A program made the position numbers and the translations under genes. 64,000 nucleotides of DNA from assembly GCA_041686935.1 (NCBI GenBank), contig JAWLCW010000021.1, positions 49,647-113,646 of the forward strand. The letters are read 5' to 3'. The DNA comes from Mariniphaga sp041686935. GTDB lineage: Bacteria; Bacteroidota; Bacteroidia; Bacteroidales; Prolixibacteraceae. Below, one piece after another: positions 1-7,985 of this stretch. The notes under the pieces are model-generated. The model was not told the DNA's origin. It saw only the letters and a program-made list of their open reading frames with translations, and searched no databases. Numbering within the stretch: the first letter of the stretch is position 1; the number at the start of each line of letters is the position of its first letter.

Positions 1-10
1 AAAGGCGGAA

Positions 11-1213
11 ATGAGGATATTGCAGGTTACAAATAAGGTGCCTTATCCGGCCAACGACGGCGGTGCCATTGCGTGTATGAATCTTACCCGTGGGTTTGCA
101 TTGCTTGGGCATAAGGTTACAGTGCTTGCTATGAATACTCAGAAGCACCAAACCGATTTTTCTGAAATCCCTGAATCAGTAAAAGATTGGGCCGATTTCA
201 GACTGGTTGAGGTTCCAGCCCGTATCTCTGCTATTTCAGCCGGTTTAAATCTATTTTTTTCAGGACAACCATACAACGCAGTAAGGTTTATTTCCAAACC
301 TTTTGAAGCGGAATTGAAGAAATTGCTTCGGAAAAAGAAATTTGATATAATTCAGCTTGAAGGATTATATGTTTGCCCGTATATTCCGGTGATACGAAAA
401 TATTCCAAAGCAAAAATTGTTTACCGGGCACACAACATTGAACATGAGATATGGGAACGGACTTCTGCACTTTCAAAAGGTTTCAAGCGGTTTTACCTGA
501 GAATTCTTGCAAAACGAATTAAAAAATTCGAGAAAAGTTTTATTAATACGTATGATCTAATTGTACCGATTACCGAACGCGACGGGATAATTCTCGATAA
601 AATGGGGAATAATCGTCCGGCACACGTTTCACCAACAGGTATCGATACCACAGTGTTAATTCCCCATTCAAAAAACCTGGAACATCCGTCACTCTTTCAC
701 ATAGGTTCACTCGATTGGGCGCCCAACCAGGAAGGATTAATTTGGTTTACAGATAAATGCTGGCCAAAAATTTCCGAAAAATTTCCTGATTTAAAATTCT
801 ACATTGCAGGCCGAAATGCTCCTGATTGGCTTGTGAAGCGATTTCAGGCTCCAAATATTGTTTATGAGGGCGAGGTAGATGATGCCTACCAGTTTATGAA
901 CTCAAAATCAATAATGGTGGTGCCACTATTTTCAGGGAGCGGTATGCGAATTAAAATTATTGAGGGTATGGCGCTGGGAAAATCAATTGTTTCAACACCA
1001 ATCGGCACTGAGGGAATTTCAACCCAGTCGGGCAAAAATATTTTAATTGCCGATAACGAGAAGGAGTTTATTCAGGATGTTGAAAGATTAATTACCGACA
1101 TGGATCTGTTTCATAACATTAGCCGGAATGCCATTGAATACATCCACGAAAAATTTGATAACTTAGCACTTGCCGGTGCACTTGCCGACTTTTATAAAAC
1201 GCATACCGAATGA
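11..1213 (+). CDS. Glycosyltransferase family 4 protein
   Basis: Probable GT4 (GT-B fold) sugar transferase acting in the cytoplasm on an exopolysaccharide or O-antigen intermediate. The N-terminal half begins with MRILQVTNKVPYPANDGGA, the usual first strand plus glycine-rich acceptor loop. The C-terminal half holds GSLDWAPNQEG (about residue 231) and a nucleotide-sugar binding stretch GSGMRIKIIEGMALGK (about 309-324), whose Glu sits where the GT4 E-x7-E motif lies. At 400 aa it has full length. It overlaps the next glycosyltransferase by 4 bp (ATGA), so the two are translationally coupled. The window edge hides any earlier genes of this cluster. Donor and acceptor cannot be told from the sequence. 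Confidence 0.88.
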   Translation: MRILQVTNKVPYPANDGGAIACMNLTRGFALLGHKVTVLAMNTQKHQTDFSEIPESVKDWADFRLVEVPARISAISAGLNLFFSGQPYNAVRFISKPFEAELKKLLRKKKFDIIQLEGLYVCPYIPVIRKYSKAKIVYRAHNIEHEIWERTSALSKGFKRFYLRILAKRIKKFEKSFINTYDLIVPITERDGIILDKMGNNRPAHVSPTGIDTTVLIPHSKNLEHPSLFHIGSLDWAPNQEGLIWFTDKCWPKISEKFPDLKFYIAGRNAPDWLVKRFQAPNIVYEGEVDDAYQFMNSKSIMVVPLFSGSGMRIKIIEGMALGKSIVSTPIGTEGISTQSGKNILIADNEKEFIQDVERLITDMDLFHNISRNAIEYIHEKFDNLALAGALADFYKTHTE

Positions 1214-2397
1214 TTTTAAAGCTTTTATTCTGGGTATTCTTTTTAATATTAGTTTATACCTACTTGGGATATCCGGTCATTTTGTTTGGATTAACGCTTT
1301 TGAAAAAATATTTTTCGCCAAAATTAAAACCAACCGACCCGGGCTATGAGCCGGAGATTTGCCTTTTTGTAACTGCTTACAACGAAAAAGATTTTATTCA
1401 TCAGAAGGTAGAAAATTCTTTTCAGCTCGATTATCCAAAAGATAAGGTTCAGTATGTTTGGGTTACTGACGGATCGGACGACGGAACGCCGGAATTGCTT
1501 AAAAAATATGAAAAACTGGAGGTTTATCACCAACCTGCCCGGAAAGGTAAAATGCATGCCATGAACCGCGGAATGCAGTTCGTTAAGGCTCCCATAGTTA
1601 TTTTTTCTGATACCAATACACTTTTAAACAAAGAAGCTGTTAGGGAAATTGTATCCTGTTTCAGTAAGCCCGAAACAGGTTGTGTGGCGGGTGAAAAAAG
1701 AATTATGGAAAAAGAAGCTGATGGTGCTGCTGCTGCCGGTGAAGGCCTTTACTGGAAATATGAATCGTGGGTGAAAAGAATGGATGCGGAATTAAACTCG
1801 GCAGTTGGGGCGGTTGGAGAGTTGTTTGCAATTCGTCGCGAACTTTTTAACGAAGTTGAAATTGATACAATCCTCGATGATTTTATAATATCGTTACGCA
1901 TTGCACAAAAAGGGTATAAAATTGCTTATACTCCCAACGCTTATGCCGAAGAAACTGCTTCACTGAATGTTAAGGAAGAACTAAAACGAAAGATCAGGAT
2001 TGCTGCCGGAGGCATTCAAACACTGTTTCGGCTCAAAAGTCTTCTGAATCCTTTCAAATACGGAGTATTATCCTGGCAGTACATTTCGCATAAAGTGCTT
2101 CGCTGGACCCTCGCGCCCGTTGCTCTTTTTCTGTTATTTATTGTAAATGCTGCAATAATTATTGTACAAGGTAATTACCAGATAACCAATTTCTATTTTC
2201 TGTTTTTTTGTTTTCAGTTTTTGTGTTATGTATTGGCGCTTTTTGGCTGGTATATAGAGAACAGGCAGCTTCGTTTCAAAACACTCTTTGTTCCCTATTA
2301 TTTTGTTTCTATAAATTATGCTGCTGTAAGGGGAATATACAGGTATTTCAGGGGAAAACAGTCGGCCAGTTGGGAAAAATCGAAAAGGGCCGGGTGA
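1210..2397 (+). CDS. Membrane glycosyltransferase family 2 protein
   Basis: GT2-type processive or transfer enzyme of the inner membrane. One N-terminal transmembrane helix (about residues 4-27) is followed by a GT-A catalytic domain with the nucleotide-binding WVTDGSDDGTPELL (about 82-95), a DxN/DxD-like FSDTNT (about 132-137) and a DDF acceptor-side motif (about 221-223). At least two hydrophobic helices close the protein (about 300-375). The start codon overlaps the stop of the upstream GT4 gene (ATGA). Domain order resembles bacterial exopolysaccharide or cellulose-synthase-like GT2 enzymes, but the usual Q-x-x-R-W motif is not obvious, so the product is unknown. Confidence 0.87.
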   Translation: MILKLLFWVFFLILVYTYLGYPVILFGLTLLKKYFSPKLKPTDPGYEPEICLFVTAYNEKDFIHQKVENSFQLDYPKDKVQYVWVTDGSDDGTPELLKKYEKLEVYHQPARKGKMHAMNRGMQFVKAPIVIFSDTNTLLNKEAVREIVSCFSKPETGCVAGEKRIMEKEADGAAAAGEGLYWKYESWVKRMDAELNSAVGAVGELFAIRRELFNEVEIDTILDDFIISLRIAQKGYKIAYTPNAYAEETASLNVKEELKRKIRIAAGGIQTLFRLKSLLNPFKYGVLSWQYISHKVLRWTLAPVALFLLFIVNAAIIIVQGNYQITNFYFLFFCFQFLCYVLALFGWYIENRQLRFKTLFVPYYFVSINYAAVRGIYRYFRGKQSASWEKSKRAG

Positions 2398-2481
2398 GTT
2401 TAGTTATCAAAGTATCTGAAAAGTTCCTTAATCATTCGGCTTTCACTGGAAAGAATCAATTTTATTGTCGATAATTTGTTG

Positions 2482-2489
2482 TAATTTTG
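2482..2489 (+). promoter_or_regulatory. Candidate -7 promoter element of ribBA
   Basis: TAATTTTG matches the Bacteroidota -7 consensus TAnnTTTG and lies 25 bp before the ribBA start codon. No perfect TTTG -33 box is visible at the expected spacing, so this is a partial match. A purine-rich AAAGAAGGGGG precedes the ATG and is an unusually strong ribosome binding site for this window. Confidence 0.45.
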
Positions 2490-2514
2490 CGGCTGATTTT
2501 AAAGAAGGGGGACC

Positions 2515-3741
2515 ATGACAGATATAAAGCTGAACACAATCCCGGAAGCAATAGCGGCCATTAAAAGAGGCGAATTGGTTATTGTTGTGGACGACGAAGA
2601 CAGGGAAAACGAAGGCGATTTTATTGTAGCATCAGAACTCATAACACCCGAAATTATCAATTTTATGGCCATTCACGGGCGAGGGTTGATTTGTATTGCG
2701 TTAACCGAAAAACGGTGCGAAGAGCTGGAACTCGACCTGATGGTTGGTCAGAATACATCTTTCCACGAAACCCAGTTTACTGTTTCAGTTGACGCCCTGC
2801 ACCCTGACGTTACCACTGGAATTTCTGCAAGTGACAGGGCCATTACCATAAAAATGCTTGTCAATTCAAAAACCAGACCGGAGGAATTGGGGCGGCCCGG
2901 CCACATATTTCCGCTTAAGGCAAAGGAACGTGGGGTTTTAAGGCGAAGCGGACATACCGAGGCCGCTGTTGACCTTGCAAGACTGGCAGGTTTATACCCG
3001 TCAGGCGTATTGGTTGAAATTATGAATGATGACGGCACAATGGCCCGACTTCCCGAACTTTATAAGTTGGCGCAAAAATTTGACCTGAAAATTGTTACCA
3101 TCAAAGATTTGATCTCTTTCCTTTTTCAGAGTGAAAGCCTGATTAAAAGGGGTGAAGAGGTAAAGCTTCCCACGCATTTTGGTGAATTTAAAATTATACC
3201 ATTCAGGCAAAAATCCAACGGTGCCGAGCATGTTGCACTTATTAAAGGGAAATGGGAGGTAAACGAACCAGTTTTAGTAAGGGTACATTCATCATGTATG
3301 ACGGGAGATATTTTTGGTTCGATGCGATGCGAATGTGGCGACCAGCTTCATAAGTCGATGGAATTAATTAATAAGGCCGGTAAAGGGGTAATTGTATATA
3401 TGATGCAGGAAGGAAGAGGAATTGGGTTGCTTAATAAAATTGCTGCCTATAAATTGCAGGATCAAGGACTTGACACCATTGAAGCGAACCTGCACTTAGG
3501 ATTCAAAGCTGACGAGCGCGATTATGGGGTAGGTGCCCAGATTTTAAGAAATTTGGGAGTTACCAAAATGCGCCTGCTCACAAACAACCCGGTGAAAAGA
3601 GTGGGGTTGGAAGGTTTTGGTCTTGAAGTAGTAGAAATTATTCCAATTGAAATTCAGCCCAACAAATTCAACCAAAAATATTTAAAAACCAAACGCGACA
3701 GGATGGGCCACCATCTGAAAAATTTCAATTACGATATTTGA
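2515..3741 (+). CDS. ribBA: Bifunctional 3,4-dihydroxy-2-butanone 4-phosphate synthase / GTP cyclohydrolase II
   Basis: Makes both precursors of riboflavin. The N-terminal RibB domain (about 1-200) turns ribulose 5-phosphate into dihydroxybutanone phosphate and shows the acidic metal-binding motif DDEDRENEGDF (about 26-36). The C-terminal RibA domain (about 205-400) opens GTP and carries the zinc cysteines C-x10-C-x-C in SSCMTGDIFGSMRCECGD (about 260-277), followed by the nucleotide-binding QEGRGIGLLNK. At 408 aa the fusion is of usual length. No other rib genes are adjacent. It sits alone between the glycosyltransferases and a propeller gene. Confidence 0.97.
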   Translation: MTDIKLNTIPEAIAAIKRGELVIVVDDEDRENEGDFIVASELITPEIINFMAIHGRGLICIALTEKRCEELELDLMVGQNTSFHETQFTVSVDALHPDVTTGISASDRAITIKMLVNSKTRPEELGRPGHIFPLKAKERGVLRRSGHTEAAVDLARLAGLYPSGVLVEIMNDDGTMARLPELYKLAQKFDLKIVTIKDLISFLFQSESLIKRGEEVKLPTHFGEFKIIPFRQKSNGAEHVALIKGKWEVNEPVLVRVHSSCMTGDIFGSMRCECGDQLHKSMELINKAGKGVIVYMMQEGRGIGLLNKIAAYKLQDQGLDTIEANLHLGFKADERDYGVGAQILRNLGVTKMRLLTNNPVKRVGLEGFGLEVVEIIPIEIQPNKFNQKYLKTKRDRMGHHLKNFNYDI

Positions 3742-3803
3742 ATTTTCTTTTCTGGGTTTTACAAAATTTCCTTTTATTGCGAAGGCAATTTAAATGTATT
3801 TCT

Positions 3804-5084
3804 ATGCGCTTTTTTTTGACGGTTTCTTTGGGTTTCTTTCTTTTTATTGTACAATCTGTTGCACAAGACTGGCCCGACTGGCGGGGTACAAACCGCGATG
3901 CTATTTGGGAAGGCACAAATTTGATTGAAAAGTTTGAAAGTCAAATCACTCAGCCCGAATGGAGGGTTGCCGTTGGCTCTGGTTATTCCGGCCCAACGGT
4001 TGCAAATGGAAAAGTTTATATTACCGACAGAATTGAAGAACCAACTGAAACAGAAGGGATATTGTGTTTTGATGAAAAAACGGGGAAAAAACTTTGGGAA
4101 TTTCGTTACACCAGCATTTATGAAGGAGTGGGCTATCCTGCCGGGCCAAGGGCTTCAGTGGTAATAAATGAAGGAAAAGTCTGGTCGTTGGGAACCATGG
4201 GAAATTTGTATTGTTTCGATGCTGTTTCGGGAGAGGTACTATGGCAAAAGGATTTGAACCGGGTATATCAAATAAAAATGCCAATATGGGGAATTGCTGC
4301 CACTCCGTTAATCGACGGAGAAAAAATCATTTTACAGATTGGCGGCAACGAAAATGCCTGTGTGATTGCCCTGAATAAAGATTCGGGAGAAGAAATATGG
4401 CGAAACCTGAATGACGGTGCTTCCTATTCCGCTCCGGTTATTTTCGAAAAAAACGGGAAACGGGTTTTAGTAGTATGGACAGAGGACCATTTGGCCGGAA
4501 TGGAACCAGAAACCGGAGAAGTTTTTTGGAAATTTCCCTGGAAACTGAAAATGGCAATGGGAATTGCCACACCTGTTTTGTATAACAATTACGTTTTTGT
4601 AAGCGCATTCTACGATGGTTCGCTTTTGATTGATTTGGGGGAAAACTATACCACAGCCCGGAAAGTATGGCAACGGAGTGGTGAAAGTGAACGTAATACG
4701 GATGCGCTTCACTGTGTGATGAACACTCCCGTTATTTTAGATGATTTTATTTACGGTGTTGATAGTTACGGTGAATTGCGTTGCCTTGAACTGCTTTCCG
4801 GCGATCGGATATGGGAAAACCTTTCGGCTGTTAACAAAAACAGATGGGCCAATATTCATTTTATTCAAAACAGAGAACACACCTGGATGTTTAATGAACA
4901 TGGTGAACTTATCATTGCAAGTCTTTCGTCTGATGGATTTAGAGAAATTAGCCGGACAAAAATCATAGTACCCACAAGAAAACAATTGCCCCGTGGGGTT
5001 ACCTGGTCGCATCCTGCCTTTGCAAACGGATATATTTTTGTCAGGAACGATAATGAGTTAATTTCTGTCCGATTGGCAAGGTAA
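3804..5084 (+). CDS. Secreted PQQ-like beta-propeller protein
   Basis: Exported protein of about 426 aa with repeated WD-like/PQQ blades. I place the start at the ATG at 3804 because the following MRFFLTVSLGFFLFIVQSVAQ is a clean signal peptide. A longer frame opening with TTG at 3738 would overlap ribBA and hide it. After cleavage the mature protein starts DWPDWRGTNRD, typical of PQQ-dependent-dehydrogenase-like and BamB-like propellers, and blades such as GKKLWEF, GEVLWQKDL, GEEIWRN and GEVFWKF recur about every 45-50 residues. No PQQ-ligand cysteine pair is evident, so enzymatic activity is unproven. Likely periplasmic. Confidence 0.85.
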   Translation: MRFFLTVSLGFFLFIVQSVAQDWPDWRGTNRDAIWEGTNLIEKFESQITQPEWRVAVGSGYSGPTVANGKVYITDRIEEPTETEGILCFDEKTGKKLWEFRYTSIYEGVGYPAGPRASVVINEGKVWSLGTMGNLYCFDAVSGEVLWQKDLNRVYQIKMPIWGIAATPLIDGEKIILQIGGNENACVIALNKDSGEEIWRNLNDGASYSAPVIFEKNGKRVLVVWTEDHLAGMEPETGEVFWKFPWKLKMAMGIATPVLYNNYVFVSAFYDGSLLIDLGENYTTARKVWQRSGESERNTDALHCVMNTPVILDDFIYGVDSYGELRCLELLSGDRIWENLSAVNKNRWANIHFIQNREHTWMFNEHGELIIASLSSDGFREISRTKIIVPTRKQLPRGVTWSHPAFANGYIFVRNDNELISVRLAR

Positions 5085-5134
5085 AACAATAATATTTCCT
5101 TAAATTTCGGCAAAATGATTAAAAACTAAAAAAT

Positions 5135-5425
5135 ATGGATGGAAAAACAAAAGCTATTGTTGCGCACATCACGTTTATCGGTTGGATTATTGCTTTGGTA
5201 ATTAACAGCAGCGAAAAAGATGAATTTGCCAGTTTCTACATTCGCCAACTGCTTGGTCTTTACCTACTAAACCTTGTGTTATGGATCATTCCAATTGTAG
5301 GATGGATTCTTAATATTGTGGTTTTCGTGTTTTGGATCATGAGTCTTATAGGCTCTATTCAGGGTGAAAAGAAAGAAACACCGATTGTAGGCAAATATTT
5401 TCAGGAGTGGTTTAAAGGATTATAA
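5135..5425 (+). CDS. Small membrane protein, DUF4870-like
   Basis: A 96-aa integral membrane protein. It opens with a short lead and helix (KAIVAHITFIGWIIALVIN), a charged turn SSEKDEFASFYIRQ, and then a long hydrophobic hairpin. The phrase FASFYIRQLLGLYLL matches what I remember of the DUF4870/Tic20-like family of small membrane proteins. Function is unknown. The gene lies 50 bp after the propeller gene and is closed by a strong hairpin terminator, so it may be the last gene of that transcript. Confidence 0.72.
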   Translation: MDGKTKAIVAHITFIGWIIALVINSSEKDEFASFYIRQLLGLYLLNLVLWIIPIVGWILNIVVFVFWIMSLIGSIQGEKKETPIVGKYFQEWFKGL

Positions 5426-5432
5426 AAAAAAA

Positions 5433-5460
5433 GACAGGTTAGCACCTGTCTTTTGTCTTT
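5433..5460. terminator. Bidirectional hairpin terminator
   Basis: GACAGGT and ACCTGTC form a perfect 7-bp stem around TAGC, followed by TTTTGTCTTT and preceded by a run of nine A. It lies between the stops of two convergent genes and can end transcription from both sides. Confidence 0.85.
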
Positions 5461-5477
5461 CAATTATCCTTTGCAGA

Positions 5478-5939
5478 TTAATCTCCATTCTTTCTTCTAT
5501 CTCTGAATTTTTTTATCATATACATTCTGAATTCGTTTTCAGCTTTATATAGTTTTAAAACTTTTCCTGCAGGAAGAATTTCCAAAAATCTTTCGTTGTA
5601 ATTGACCAGCATGTTCGCTTCTTTTTGCATACTGCCGGCAAATTCACGCGTAAGTTGTTTTATTTTGTTATCCGACATAGTTTCCTCTGCCTCTAAAACT
5701 TTTTCTTCCATTTCCCTGCGCAGTTTTTGGGCTTCCCAGCGCTCTTTTTCCAACTGGTTGTAAACCGGCCAGAATTTTTGCGCTTCGGTTGGGGTGAGTT
5801 CGAGTGTAGAGGTTAGGAATGCTACCTTTTCTGACCGGTACTTTTCCCATCTGTCCTCATGGTCTTTGTCTCTTGGCTGAGCCGACACAAAAACAGAAAA
5901 TACTAAAGCAATGACAGAAAATACAATTATTTTTTTCAT
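5478..5939 (-). CDS. Periplasmic Spy/CpxP-like stress protein
   Basis: A 153-aa exported helical protein. The signal peptide MKKIIVFSVIALVFSVFVSAQ leads into a charged, all-helical mature part with LTPTEAQKFWPVYNQLEKER, which resembles the LTxxQ-type helices of Spy, CpxP and periplasmic metal sensors. It is the last gene of a three-gene operon behind an ECF sigma factor and a membrane protein that looks like its anti-sigma factor, with only 6 bp between it and the latter. This suggests an envelope-stress chaperone or sensor that feeds back on the sigma pathway. Chaperone activity is inferred. Confidence 0.75.
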   Translation of the reverse strand: MKKIIVFSVIALVFSVFVSAQPRDKDHEDRWEKYRSEKVAFLTSTLELTPTEAQKFWPVYNQLEKERWEAQKLRREMEEKVLEAEETMSDNKIKQLTREFAGSMQKEANMLVNYNERFLEILPAGKVLKLYKAENEFRMYMIKKFRDRRKNGD

Positions 5940-5945
5940 GATTTT

Positions 5946-6413
5946 CTAATTTTCAGTTTGTAAATAAATTTCATAATCGGAAACGTTGGCACTGAGAAAA
6001 TTCAGCAACTCATCGTCATTAAAATCGTAACTATCTGTTTCTTCACTAACAAATGGCTCATACAGCAGTGCGAAAAAAGAATTTTCATCTAATTTTTCAA
6101 TAAATGATAAGTAGGTACTCTCTTCGGATGGTGATTCAATATAGGTATTTGTTTTTGCCAGGTAATTGGGCAGAAATGATTTTACAGGCCAGTAAACCAG
6201 CATAAAAATTAATGCGAAACTTGCAGCCAGACTCAATGCAGGTTTTAAAAACCTGATAACACGGTTTTGTTTTTGAGGCAGAGGTTGTCGTTCTGTCTCA
6301 AGCCTGTGATGCAGCCGGGCAGAAAAATCATCGAAATATTTGTCAGGAACCCCAAACGGTTGTTCCTTTTTTATTTTCGACAATTCAGGTGCAATATTTT
6401 TTAACTTATTCAT
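5946..6413 (-). CDS. Putative membrane anti-sigma factor
   Basis: 155 aa with a cytoplasmic N-terminal region of about 75 residues, one transmembrane helix (SLAASFALIFMLVYW, about 82-96) and an acidic C-terminal region rich in E and D. I see no zinc-binding HxxxCxxC motif, so it is not a ZAS-type anti-sigma. The role is inferred from its place directly after an ECF sigma gene (58 bp) and before a Spy-like gene (6 bp), and from the single-helix topology. The N-terminal KKEQPFGVPDKYFDDFSARL is a pattern often seen in such Bacteroidota operon partners. Confidence 0.65.
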   Translation of the reverse strand: MNKLKNIAPELSKIKKEQPFGVPDKYFDDFSARLHHRLETERQPLPQKQNRVIRFLKPALSLAASFALIFMLVYWPVKSFLPNYLAKTNTYIESPSEESTYLSFIEKLDENSFFALLYEPFVSEETDSYDFNDDELLNFLSANVSDYEIYLQTEN

Positions 6414-6471
6414 TTCTTACAAAATTTAAAAGTTTGACTTTCTAAATAAAAAAAAGTTTAATGTCAGTAAA

Positions 6472-7020
6472 TTAATCACTGTTTTTAATAAATTCTTCCA
6501 CTTTTTTGGCTGCATGATGATACGATGCTTTCAACGCACCTACTGAAGTATCAAGAATTTTGGACATGTCTTCATATTTTATTTCATCGAAATATCTCAT
6601 ATTGAAAACAAGGCGTTGTTTTTCAGGTAATTGTAATATAGCTTGTTGAAGTTTCATCTGCAATTTATCCCCTTCAAAATAGGGGTCCGAGGTCAGATTT
6701 TCCATCAGATAATCGCTAACATCGTTCAGCGGAAGTAAATTTCTGCGTTTTTTTGCATTTAAAAATGTAATGGATTCGTTGGTGGCAATCCGGTATAGCC
6801 AGGTGTAAAGCGAAGATTCCTCCCGGAAGCCTTCTATGCTTTTCCATACTTTAATAAAGGTATTTTGAAGCACATCATCGGCGTCTTCGTGGTTTAGCAA
6901 AATCTTTCGAATATGCCAGTACAACCGCTCCTGGTAAATTTTTACCAACCGGTTAAAAGCAAGTTCTCTCGTGCTTTCCTGCTTTAGTTCGGAAATAAGA
7001 TAGCGGTCGTCTGTTTCCAT
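6472..7020 (-). CDS. ECF-family RNA polymerase sigma factor
   Basis: 182-aa sigma-70 factor of the extracytoplasmic function type. Region 2 is seen as DADDVLQNTFIKVWKSI (about 46-62) with the following TWLYRIATNESI, and region 4 as LPEKQRLVFNMRYFDEIKYE plus a helix-turn-helix ending in VGALKASYHHAAKKVEE. Region 3 is absent, as expected of this class. It is the first gene of an operon with a single-pass membrane protein and a Spy-like periplasmic protein, the typical layout of an envelope-stress circuit. Its own regulon is not visible here. Confidence 0.93.
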   Translation of the reverse strand: METDDRYLISELKQESTRELAFNRLVKIYQERLYWHIRKILLNHEDADDVLQNTFIKVWKSIEGFREESSLYTWLYRIATNESITFLNAKKRRNLLPLNDVSDYLMENLTSDPYFEGDKLQMKLQQAILQLPEKQRLVFNMRYFDEIKYEDMSKILDTSVGALKASYHHAAKKVEEFIKNSD

Positions 7021-7069
7021 ATAATCATTTAACAGTAAGACCTGATGTGCCTGTAAAGGTTTAATTGTA

Positions 7070-7816
7070 TTATATTCTGAAATTCAGTCCTTCTTCAACC
7101 AGTTGGTTATAAATATTTACATCGAATGAATAAAGTTTGGCTGCACGGTGCGCCACATGGGTTTGTTTTTGGTTTGTATCAACCAGTAACTCCATTTTTA
7201 AAATTTTTTTTCTGAAATTTCGGGTATCCAGCTTTTTATCTAAAATAACTTCGTACATGGTTTGTAATTGGGTAAGGGTGAATTTTTCAGGAAGCAGGTG
7301 AAATCCTGCCGGGTGGTATTGTACCTCCTCCCTCAGTTTTTTTAATGCGTTGCCAATTATATCTTTTACATCGAAAATAACTTTCGGCAGGTTATCAATT
7401 TCGAACCATCTTACCACTTTTGCAAGGGGAGAAAGTTTCATGTCGTGGTAATCGGGATTTATCAGTGCATAATAGGCAACAGTAAGCACTCGTGAATGAG
7501 GCACACGGTTAAGTGAGCCAAATGTTTTAACTTGTTTCAAATAGATATTATTCAGACCTGTGGCAGTCTGAAGTATTTTTTTTGCAAAACAGTCCAGGTC
7601 TTCTTCAGTAGGAAGATGCGAACCTATGAGCCCCCAAAATTCATCTGATTTTAAGGCCGGATTTTTTTCAAATAAATCTTTAACCTGTTCGTATTCTGCT
7701 TTTGTGGTCAGAAAATTTTCCAGGAGTTCAGGATTTGCCTGCCAAAGTAAAACATTTAGCTTGTTGTTTTTAAATCCGAAAATGACACAATCGACTGAAA
7801 TATTTCTTAGAATCAT
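7070..7816 (-). CDS. NrtR-type NUDIX-like transcriptional regulator
   Basis: 248 aa: an N-terminal NUDIX fold (about 1-145) and a C-terminal winged helix (about 160-240, FTLTQLQTMYEVILDKKLD then FRKKILKM). The NUDIX box region reads G-SHLPT-E followed by KKILQTATGL, so the RE..EE metal ligands needed for pyrophosphatase activity are replaced. This matches the NrtR/AraR family, where the NUDIX domain only senses a ligand such as ADP-ribose or a sugar. Known relatives control NAD or pentose metabolism. No such genes are adjacent, so the target is open. Confidence 0.82.
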   Translation of the reverse strand: MILRNISVDCVIFGFKNNKLNVLLWQANPELLENFLTTKAEYEQVKDLFEKNPALKSDEFWGLIGSHLPTEEDLDCFAKKILQTATGLNNIYLKQVKTFGSLNRVPHSRVLTVAYYALINPDYHDMKLSPLAKVVRWFEIDNLPKVIFDVKDIIGNALKKLREEVQYHPAGFHLLPEKFTLTQLQTMYEVILDKKLDTRNFRKKILKMELLVDTNQKQTHVAHRAAKLYSFDVNIYNQLVEEGLNFRI

Positions 7817-7832
7817 AAGTTTTATGTTTTAA

Positions 7833-7840
7833 CAAATGTA
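7833..7840 (-). promoter_or_regulatory. Candidate -7 element of the NrtR-type gene
   Basis: On the minus strand TACATTTG fits TAnnTTTG. It lies 17 bp upstream of the start codon, which would give a very short leader. No matching -33 box was found. Confidence 0.35.
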
Positions 7841-7952
7841 CAAATTGGAATTTTATTTTGTGGCTTTTAAGGAAGAAAATTGAAGGAAATAATGTATTAT
7901 TCTGCTAAAGAAGTTTTTCTAAGAAAAGGGATTCAGAAAATCAATAAACCAT

Positions 7953-7960
7953 TACCTTTG
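7953..7960 (+). promoter_or_regulatory. Candidate -7 element of ychF
   Basis: TACCTTTG fits the TAnnTTTG consensus and is followed by C, as often in this phylum. It lies 25 bp before the ychF start codon. No clear TTTG -33 box is present. Confidence 0.45.
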
Positions 7961-7985
7961 CACGTCAAATTTTTAAACGATAAGA

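Noticed and set aside
2208..2474. Plus-strand frame inside and after the GT2 gene
   Set aside because: Low-complexity, Phe- and Cys-rich translation overlapping a real gene in another frame; no start context.
3738..3803. Longer start (TTG) for the PQQ-propeller gene
   Set aside because: It overlaps ribBA by 4 bp and puts 22 residues before a clean signal peptide, so the ATG at 3804 is preferred.
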